A DNA stretch of 64,000 nt from Gambelia wislizenii. Taxonomy: Eukaryota > Chordata > Lepidosauria > Squamata > Crotaphytidae. Made by a program: the position numbers and the translations under genes. Location of the stretch: contig JAUMIR010000003.1 in NCBI GenBank assembly GCA_030847615.1, forward strand, positions 76,084,001 to 76,148,000, in the 5' to 3' direction. A model generated the notes under the pieces. It did no database searches, had not been told where the DNA came from, and saw only the letters and a list, made by a program, of their open reading frames with translations. Positions within the stretch are counted from its first letter, which is position 1. Every line of letters starts with the position of its first letter. This document shows, piece after piece, positions 56,316-64,000 of the stretch.

Positions 56316-57332
56316 CAGTCGTCCCTTCACATTCGCGGGGGTTCCGTTCCACGGACCCCCGCGAATGTGAAAAATCCGCGAATAACTACACCCCTCCCCC
56401 TCCCTCCCCAGGCCTTCGCGGGGCCTTCCTAGGCCCCACGGAGGTCTCCCCGGCCCTCCCTCCCTCCCTCCCCAGGCCTTCGCGGGGCCTTGCTAGGCCC
56501 CGCGGAAGTCTCCCCGGCCCTCCCTCCCTCCCTCCCCAGGCCTTCGCGGGGCCTTGCTAGGCCCCGCAGAGGTCTCCCCGGCCCTCCCTCCCTCCCTCCC
56601 TCCCCAGGCCTTCGCGGGGCCTTGCTAGGCCCCGCGGAGGTCTCCCCGGCCCTCCCTCCCTCCCCAGGCCTTCGCGGGGCCTTGCTAGGCCCCGCGGAGG
56701 TCTCCCCGGCCCTCCCTCCCTCCCCAGGCCTTCGCGGGGCCTTGCTAGGCCCCGCGGAGGTCTCCCCGGCCTTTCCTCCCTCCCTCCCCAGGCCTTCGCG
56801 GGGCCTCCGGAGGGCCTCCGGGGGGTCCCGCGAAGGCCTCCCCACCCCTCCCCAGGCCTTCGCGGGGCCTCCGGGGGTCCCTCGAAGGCCTCCCCACCCC
56901 TCCCCAGGCCTTCGCGGGGCCTCCAGGGGTCTCGCGAAGGCCTCGCCACCCCTCCCCAAGCCTTCGCGGGGCCTCCGGAGGGCCTCCGGGGGTCCCACGA
57001 AGGCCTCCCCACCCCTCCCCAGGCCTTCGCGGGGCCTCCGGAGGGCCTCCGGGGGTCCCGCGAAGGCCTCCCCACCCCTCCCCAGGCCTTCGCGGGGCCT
57101 CCGGAGGGCCTCCGGGCGTCCCGCGGAGGCCTCCCCACCCCTCCCCAGGCCTTCATGGGGCCTCCGGAGCGCCTCCGGGGGCCCCGTGGAGGCCTCCCCG
57201 CTCCCTCCAGGTCTTTCACGGGGCCTCTGGAGGCCCCGTGTCGTGGTTTTGGGGGGGCCCGGGGGGGCCCTCCCAAAACCGCGAATAACCAAAACCGCGA
57301 ATGTCAAGTTCGCGAATGTGGAGGGACAACTG
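56316..57332. mobile_element. Tigger-like MITE enlarged by a GC-rich minisatellite
   Basis: The left end CAGTCGTCCCTTCACATTCG and the right end CGAATGTGGAGGGACAACTG are inverted copies with TA on each side. It begins only 9 bp after the neighbouring MITE. Between the ends lies a tandem GC-rich array (56388-57250), making the element about 1 kb instead of about 230 bp. Confidence 0.88.
56388..57250. repeat. GC-rich minisatellite, about 60-bp units
   Basis: Units carry CCCCAGGCCTTCGCGGGGCC, then TTGCTAGGCCCCGCGGAGG and TCTCCCCGGCC. They change midway to units with CCTCCGGAGGGCCTCCGGGG and GTCCCGCGAAGG. At least a dozen units are visible. The open frames of 321, 290 and 239 codons on both strands repeat PSRGL, RPREGLG and similar words because the unit lacks stops; they are not supported as genes. 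Confidence 0.92.
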
Positions 57333-57334
57333 TA

Positions 57335-58319
57335 CTGTATTCTACAGTCTATGAGCATGTAGAAAATAATGTTCTGATTACTAGAAGTCGGCAAGAGTTA
57401 GCAGGGAACATAATTCCAGAACAATGTTGCCTTTTTTAAATGAGGTTACTACTTTGGTAGACATTTCAGAGACTCTGAAATAATGTCTGCAACTCCTTTG
57501 GAATCTGGGGATGTAATTCATCTGCCACTTGAGACTTGAAGTCATGAAAAGTAGCTAGGAGATCTCTAACCATTTCCACATCCATTCTGGACTGTGTGGC
57601 CCTCCTCATAATCATTTGCAAAACAACTCCCTTTATGAGAGAAGATCGAGGCAAAACACGAGTTGAACAGTTCAGCTTTCTCTGTTACTTTGCTGTTAAC
57701 AATTCATCATCTTTCCTAAGTAGTGGACACCTGTCGTTTCTTGGGTCATCCTCTTGCTCCTAACATGAGTTCTTTTTGTTGTTCTCAGCATCCCTTGCAA
57801 GCATCAGGTCATTTGGGGCCTTTGCTTTCCTGACACCATCCTTATATATTTGCCAATTGTTGTATTCCTCCTCAGTTATATATCCCTCCTTGCATCTCCT
57901 CTGTGTACCCCTTTTGAGTTTTGATTTGTCACAGAGCTCTCTCTGAAGTTACACAGGCTTCTTTAAATCTTTCACTGTGCCCTTTCAAGGGAAAAGTTTG
58001 TGATTATCATTAGTATTGCAGTTTTCAGTATCCCTCATTATCTCCCCCCCCACCGTTTTCCTTTAAGGTATCAATCCAATGAACCTCACTTAATTTTTCT
58101 TTGAGTTTTTTAAAACTGGTCTTCTTAGAGATAGATGTTCAAGATACATGTCCCACTAAGCTTTCACAGCCCCACTCTGTCATAAATTCCAAGATGACAC
58201 TGTCACTTCATCTATCCCTTCTTCCATATTGACCAAGAGCCCTTTCATACTACATAGTTATAGTGCTGGGATTCTACTTTAACTTCCATGGCAACATCTT
58301 GTGGAATCCTGAGATATAT
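57335..58319 (-). repeat. CR1-like LINE relic, minus strand
   Basis: Minus-strand text around 57466-57654 reads MRRATQSRMDVEMVRDLLAT and DELHPQIPKELQ. This corresponds to the segment before the reverse transcriptase also seen at 44466-44684. Further pieces such as CAAGCATCAGGTCATTTGGG continue to about 58290. It lies opposite in orientation to the CR1 fragment left of the MITEs. Confidence 0.7.
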
Positions 58320-59241
58320 AGGCTGGAATCCTGTTGGTGATTTACGTATGCGTAAACACCATGGCTACAGGGAGCACATAACTCTGTTGCAACAGCTCCA
58401 TTGGCTGCCAGTTCATTTCTGGGCACAATTCAAAGTGCTGGTTTTAATCTATAAAGCCCTATATGGCATGGGTCCAGGTTATTTGAAGAACCACATCTCC
58501 TTGTATGAGCCCAGTAGAGCTTTAATATCATCTGGAGAAGCCCTTCTCTCTGTCCCACAACCTTCTCAGGCCCATTTGGTGGGAACAAGGGAGAGGGCCT
58601 TCTCGGTGGCTGATCCAAGACTGTGGAACTCCCTTCCCAGAGAGGCTAAGATGGCCCCATCTTTGATCCCCTATATATATATTTATAATGTGGTTTTAAC
58701 TTTGTACTGTTTTTAGCTTGTATTGTTTTTTATAATGATGTTAGTTGCCTTGAGTCTCATTGGTGGGAGAAAGGCAGGACAGAAATGAATAAAACAAACA
58801 AACAAATAATAGTTACAGTGCTACGCAGTACATTCCTTCCCGATCCCTCCATCCCCACTAACCAGGAAGCAGCTGCTGCAATCAGCAGGGGTCTGTTCGT
58901 TTCCCTGTCGATCAGCAAGCAGTTGACTTATGATCCCATCCTCTCCAGTGAGTGTTTTCTGGTACAACAGGCAGAAGCAGGACCATTGTCGCAATCCCCT
59001 CATGCCAGAGATCACTTGTGTGAGATGGGGATGGGTAGGTGGGACAATCAGCCAGCTGCTTCCCAAATGACAGGGGAATGGACCTCAGTTGATCACAGTG
59101 GCTGCTTCCCAGTAAGTGGAGATTGGGGGACTTTCATGGTCCCTATGAAGCCCCTAAACTAGGGGCTATTGGATATGAAACAGTCAGAGGTGCATAACTC
59201 TAGGTTACACATTCGTAACTGCCCCAAAAGATTCTGGTCAT
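58320..59241. mobile_element. GGCTGGAATC MITE, copy 2, split by an L2 end
   Basis: GGCTGGAATCCTGTTGGTGA and TTTACGTATGCGTAAACACC open it. After the L2 insert it resumes with TACAGTGCTACGCAGTACAT, and it has TCTTTCATGGTCCCTATGAA and GGTTACACATTCGTAACTG near its end, finishing GATTCTGGTC. The same words in the same order are in 42273-42742. Confidence 0.8.
58370..58806 (+). mobile_element. L2 LINE 3' end inserted in a MITE
   Basis: Frame text reads HWLPVHFWAQFKVLVLIYKA then LYGMGPGYLKNH and RAFSVADPRLWNSLPREAK, the L2 C terminus. It is followed by an AT-rich 3' UTR and AAAACAAACAAACAAAT. Flanking words GGCTACAG and AGTTACAG may be the diverged target duplication. It is better preserved than the L2 ends at 8550 and 15455. 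Confidence 0.88.
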
Positions 59242-59609
59242 AGTTTGATTCAGCTCTAGAGCTCTCTGGTGGGAAGAATTCCAAATATCTCACAAGACTA
59301 CAAATCCCATTATTCTGCAGCAGACAGCCATAGCAAACTCCCTCTGCCTTACTGATTGTCAGCATCCCGAATGTGTGGTCCCTAATTTGCATAGGGATAC
59401 TGTGGATTCTGAAATGTAATGGATTCCAAACATCTGAAACATAGGGTGTTACTTATCTCTTACAGAGTCTAGAGACATTTTGTTTGCTTATGTTAATCAT
59501 TTGCAGTTTCCCTATACTGTTCCTAGACATGTCTTGTCAGGTCTCTTATACAGGACATTGCTTCTTTGAGGACAAGAAAGCTTGTCACCATTAAAGCCCC
59601 ATAAGCAGG
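59242..59609. other. Intergenic, nothing recognised
   Basis: A possible foldback piece (GACTACAAATCCCATTATTC) lies near 59304. Nothing else was named. Confidence 0.35.
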
Positions 59610-59940
59610 TTTTAAGCCCATCTACAGTTGTACTGTTAGCTTTCACTCTGACTTGCCACTTGGGAAGGTGATTGGTGCTGTTTTGTTAAAGAGCATTCAA
59701 AATACATTATCTTCTATCTGAAGTCAAGTATCAACAGACACAAGACCTCTTGGCAAGTAGACCTTACTCCTTTGCTAGCAACTTTGCTAACAAGCAAAGT
59801 GAGCCATGTTCACTTAGTATTGTAAGTATATCACTGTATTTTGAGACTACAGGGACCAGTTTGGGTTTAGTCTTAGAAAAAGAATGGAAAACAAATGGCC
59901 CTACAGAGGTTGCTGGACAGCAGCTTCCATCATCACCCAT
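59610..59940. repeat. Unidentified interspersed repeat, copy B
   Basis: Same order of shared words as 40530-40865, for example TTTTGTTAAAGAGCATTCAA and GAGGTTGCTGGACAGCAGCT. The left part CATCTACAGTTGTACTGTTA is also shared. It has no known coding content. Confidence 0.8.
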
Positions 59941-60334
59941 CATCACCTATCCAATAAGATGTATTTGTTCTCTCTATAATAGTTCCCAAACTTGAGTCCC
60001 CAGAAGTTGGATTACAACTCTCAGAGCCCCTGACCATTGGCCATGCTAAATTTGTAGAGTTGTGGTTTGACATCTGGGGATTCGGATTTGGGAACCACTG
60101 CCCAGTTATCCTGAAAAGCATAAGCAAGCATTATTTGGTTTGCTCGTGCTACTGTTTCCTACAGTGGTGAAACTATGAAGGATTCTATGAAGAACAGCTG
60201 ACAGAGACAGTAGAAAAAATATTAGAAGTTTATGCGATGGCCAGCAATTGTAAGATGCCATATGAACTAAATCTCATATATAGATGATTCTTTCAATAGG
60301 CTTTGACAAAGAAATCAGACACTGAGACTGGATT

Positions 60335-60440
60335 TTCACTGGTGTAATGACAAACCACCTCCGAGTATTCCTTGCCTACCAAAATCCTATAAAATTCATG
60401 GGGATACCATGAGACTAGCTTGAAGGCACATACTCTACTT
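60335..60440 (+). repeat. SINE 3' part (5S-SINE type tail)
   Basis: ACCACCTCCGAGTATTCCTT then GCCTACCAAAATCCTATAAA and CTTGAAGGCACATACTC match the 3' half of the 5S-derived SINE at 16834. The head is missing. Confidence 0.75.
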
Positions 60441-62209
60441 TTAATTGGAGTAAATGTTCCAGGTCCCTCAGTGGCCGGGATCACATGCTGCTGCTTATGA
60501 CACCCATGTGCACACACAGTTCTTATACTGTGATGCTGTACAAAATTATTTTAGGGAAGGTGGTAGTAGATTTCTCTCCCCCCCCCCTCCTCTTGAAGAA
60601 TTGTTAACATTTACCACACATCACAGTCCATTTCCCAGCTGCAGAGTGAGTAAAGTGATGGAGGTGCATTGTGGTTCTTCTTCTGAGATTCCGATCACAC
60701 CAGCTGAGATGTAAGCACAGGGATGCCTAGAGCTGCCCCTCCCTCAGGCCTGAATGGGGCTGGTTCATTCCCAGGAAGGACTCTCTTGGCTCAGCAGCAC
60801 CACAACTGTGATCTGCTGCAGCACAAAGTGGGTCCTCCAATGGAGAAGCACACACAGATGCATAAAATGGACCTTGTTTCCACAACTTGTCCAGGGCTTC
60901 AGTGACCTTAACTAGTCTGGTCAGACACTAAGTGAAGTAGGGAAGTTTGCATGGGCTTCTTTCTCTCATCTGCAGTGATCATTTGATCAGCTTGATCAAC
61001 CACAAGCATGGGCAAGGCACAAGGGCCTTTGGACAAATTGGATTTATGGCCCTTGGACAAATTGGTCTCAGTTATTCCCACCTCCCTGACCCTCTCCTTG
61101 TCACTGTGACCACTAACCATTTATTTGCCTTTTCCACATTGACTCCCAGAATTAGAGGACCTGGATGGTGGAGCTAGTTAGTCTTCATGATGGTTGCTCA
61201 CTTGCTCAGAGAAGGCAGGTTCAGAACACACAGGAAGAGGAAGAGGAGGAGGAGAGGAGGAGGCAGCGGCAGTTCCTAGGACTGGCAATGGGCCTCCACC
61301 TAGGGCAGAGGGTCAGCATTGCAGAGAGCTGCTAAGCAGCTCCCTTAAAATGTCACCACCTCATAAAATATATATGAAATATAGAAGGGGGCAGGAGGTG
61401 GTGAGTTTCAATTTTGAGATGGAAATGAACCTTGATGGTAGGGTATTATGAAATAGTGGGAATACAATGGAGAGCTACAGTTTGAAAGCAACCATCATCT
61501 GGACCCCTTGCAGAAACTAGGTGATTTCACAGAAACATGATTTCACATATATACAAGCCTCATCTGAGAATATCTTCAGTTTCCCATTCAAATAGAGTGA
61601 AATCTTTCCTGAATCTATGACAGCTCTGATTCTTGAATCTATGACAGCTCTGACATTTTGATATGATACCCACTGTAACACAACTATTGGAGTGCCCATG
61701 CGCCCCAGGAATCAAGAGTGTTAGTAGAAAATGAGAGGGAGATAGAGTATCTTCTATTATACAGTCCTCTGTTGAAACAAAGCCTTCTGGGATTCCTTTT
61801 GGTTTGTACAAGGAAGAGAAATGGGGTCTCTCCATATTCAGTCACTGAATAGCAAGTTTCTGGTTTTTATTATGGATGGTATAGTTAGCCATGGTTCTAA
61901 CACTAATGTATGGGACAGCAGCAACCCAGATAGATAGATAGAAAGATTGATATTTACATTATGTTTCATGTCCTTCTAATTGAATCCCATATGGAGGGGT
62001 TGTGACTGTTGGCTAGGCATAATTAATAGCTTCCTTGCAAAGTGCTTCTTTGATGAAAAGAGCTGTGCTGTTCAGAGAGCTCTGTCATTATAGTATAGCC
62101 GAAACCCCCAGTACAATCAGTATTAGCAAAAACTAACTAAGCTATGGCATTCCTACAAGACATTTACTAAGAACACTGTTTTCCACCCATTCTTACTTTT
62201 TAATTAAGA
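60441..62209. other. Intergenic, nothing recognised
   Basis: It contains a C-run at 60580-60588, an AGG/GAG-rich patch near 61235-61265 and TAGATAGATAGATAG at 61930. No gene was seen. Confidence 0.4.
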
Positions 62210-63311
62210 TTTTAATTTTTATTCAAGAAATTAATCAAAGTTACCAAATGTTTTAGCCACTGTATGTTGCTATTAGCATATTCAATAAAGGGGAGCCATT
62301 TCTCAACAAAAGACTTGTGTTCTGTGTGTCCTTTTGATTTTCTCATAATATCTGATAGCTTCTCCATTAGCCATGTATCTCAAACCCTTTGCCATCAGCT
62401 TTCTCAATAAAGGTGCCAATTTCTTTCCAATTCTTGGCGATTTCCAGTCTGGTGGCAGCTGTGAAAAAAGCGATTAGATTCTTTTGCTTCAGACTTTTGT
62501 TCTCTGCCAAGTATACAGAAGGCAGTAAGAGGCCTGGACAGAAATTATTTTTGTTTTGTTTTGTGATGTCTAAAATTATATTATCTTGAATCAAAACTGA
62601 TTTACTTTTGTGCTCTCTAATCACTTGTGTGTGTAAGTCCCTTTGCAATTACAACCTCTCTAACATTTTGCATTTGCATTTTTTGTGATTTTTGCTATGC
62701 ATACAGCCCGTATTCCATAGTGGTTTGAGTGCTGGATTATGACTCTGGAGACCAGGGTTCAAATGCCTGCTCAGCCATGAAAACCCACTGGGTGACCTTG
62801 GGCAAGTCACAGTCTCTCAGCCCTCAGAAAACCCTGTAATAGGGTCACCATAAGTCAGAAATGACTTGAAGGTACACAACAACAACAATCAATTTCAAAG
62901 TACATTTCTGTGTGAGTGCAGATTTTGATTTAAAAGGAGGAAAGCTCCATACTTTTAACCAATCATATTCTGAGATTTCTATTTTCATTTTCAGTTCCCA
63001 TCCTTTTTAATCCTGAGAATTCTTCTGTAGTTTTCCTCTATTAACCATTTATAAATGTTTGTTGAGCTTCCTCGAGTGTTCTGTTCGATTCATCACATAT
63101 GTTCAAATAACATCATAGGACACAGAGTTTCTCCAATGTGAATCAAATGTGAGAAGAAAGAGGACATCTGTGGAAGACGGAACCAATTAGGCACTATAGG
63201 TGCTAAGTTTAGGTGTAGCTCTTCTTTAGTTTTAGGTTTGATCTTGTTAAACAAGTCTTGCACTGTATGTAGTCCTTTACTTTTCCACAGTCTAAACTGG
63301 GTGAATTTGTC
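62210..63311 (-). mobile_element. L1 LINE ORF2 C-terminal relic, minus strand
   Basis: Minus-strand frames read LWKSKGLHTVQDLFNKIKPK and NWFRLPQMSSFFSH, then after an interruption AATRLEIAKNWKE near the end. This is the order seen in the C-terminal part of L1 ORF2. It is degraded and interrupted by a SINE at 62706-62893. Confidence 0.78.
62706..62893 (+). repeat. tRNA-derived SINE, ACA type, inserted in L1
   Basis: GTGGTTTGAGTGCTGGATTA, then GGAGACCAGGGTTCAAATGC, CACTGGGTGACCTTGGGCAA and a CAACAACAACAATC tail. Part of the middle is deleted after CTCTCAGCCCTCAG. Confidence 0.9.
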
Positions 63312-63905
63312 TGGGGGCCTGTCTATACTAGGGGAAAATGTGGATTGATATGCACTAATGCTAATTCGAAGCAGCTTCAATTTGTCTTAATGGTTTATTG
63401 GCAAAATTACAGGCATGTGAAGCTATCTGCTTTTGCTGTCCCAATGGGCATGCCTGCGAATCAAGATGGTGGGCAAGAGTGAATTACTTGTATCTTTATT
63501 TTCACCAGTTGCCACCACCAAACAGTATTTTTTAAAGAAAGCATATCAAAGGTGTGAAAGTGCAATATTCTGCCTAAATAAATAAAAAGAAAAGAAAAAA
63601 GGCTGTTTTGTTGCCACAGCACAAAATCACTAAGGCAAAAATCTAACATGATGGTTTCAGGTGCTTGCCTTGTTAGCAAAGGTTCACCACCTGCTCACAT
63701 CCAAGCACTTCTGTTCTTATCAGGAATGTGAATCGGTTGTCCCAATGAGAGGGAATGAGCATTCTCCACTGAGCTTTAAAAAAAAACTTTAGGAAAAGCC
63801 ATGAAGGCTTTCCCTTCAGAGTTTTTTATGGATTTGACTTCCCTCCTTCCAATCCAATACTGCGGATTGATGTGGGATGCCACTTAGACAAGGATTGGTA
63901 ATTTC
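63312..63905. mobile_element. hAT-like MITE, longer family, copy 2
   Basis: It starts GGGGGCCTGTCTATACTAGG, contains AAGGCAAAAATCTAACATGA, GTGCTTGCCTTGTTAGCAAA and AGCCATGAAGGCTTTCCCTT, all shared with 36220-36790. The right end is uncertain. Confidence 0.6.
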
Positions 63906-64000
63906 TTTAAGTGTTTTGGCCATAATATCTTAAAACATTAAAACAAATGGGCACAAATGATATCACACGACACTGTCGTCTTTGCATTCTTAAATAATTC

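Noticed and set aside
56388..57250. CRISPR-like regular repeats
   Set aside because: Units are contiguous tandem GC-rich repeats without unique spacers in a vertebrate genome.
56429..57394. Open frames of 321 (minus), 290 (plus) and 239 (minus) codons
   Set aside because: They are translations of a stop-poor GC-rich tandem repeat, open on both strands, with no start context, splice signals or known domain.

Overview
The window is vertebrate nuclear DNA, almost certainly from a squamate reptile (lizard). It has one recognisable protein gene, interrupted by long introns. It also has a repeat mixture typical of squamates: tRNA-derived SINEs, Sauria-type SINEs, 5S-rRNA-derived SINEs, L2, CR1 and L1 LINE pieces, and many small DNA transposons (Tigger-like and hAT-like MITEs, foldback elements). 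No operon-like packing, CRISPR array or complete RNA gene is visible.

The gene is FGF8, on the plus strand. Five coding exons (21874-21905, 22084-22120, 24287-24467, 37404-37510, 51759-52046) join in frame with GT/AG borders to give a secreted growth factor of 214 residues. The protein has a signal peptide, the FGF8b-type N terminus, the beta-trefoil core and a basic C-terminal tail. The start codon sits at the 3' edge of a strong CpG island (about 20.8-21.95 kb), the likely promoter region. The 3' UTR carries two AATAAA signals (52476 and 52883).

Layout. 1-20.6 kb: upstream intergenic DNA with SINEs, an L1 insertion with target-site duplications, hAT-like MITEs and a CR1 reverse-transcriptase fragment. 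20.6-27.4 kb: a repeat-poor block holding promoter, first three coding exons and the first part of the third intron, including a candidate conserved regulatory block near 26.3-26.6 kb. 27.4-51.7 kb: the two large introns, filled with nested repeats. These include a nearly perfect 353-bp hairpin only 52 bp past the exon 4 donor, a MITE carrying a G-rich minisatellite, and an L2 element of about 3.3 kb apparently inserted in a minus-strand CR1. 52.9-64 kb: downstream intergenic DNA with paired Tigger-like MITEs (one holding a GC-rich minisatellite of about 0.9 kb), CR1, L2 and L1 fragments and MITEs.

The most notable points are: (1) an FGF8 coding span of about 30 kb, far larger than the compact mammalian gene, enlarged by repeats; (2) preservation of the alternative acceptor that makes FGF8a versus FGF8b; (3) two independent Tigger-like MITEs that each contain a GC-rich minisatellite; (4) a young foldback family with a very stable hairpin beside an FGF8 splice donor; and (5) several repeat families with two or more copies in the window that I could not name. 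Nearly all other open reading frames are by-products of GC-rich repeats or decayed LINEs.
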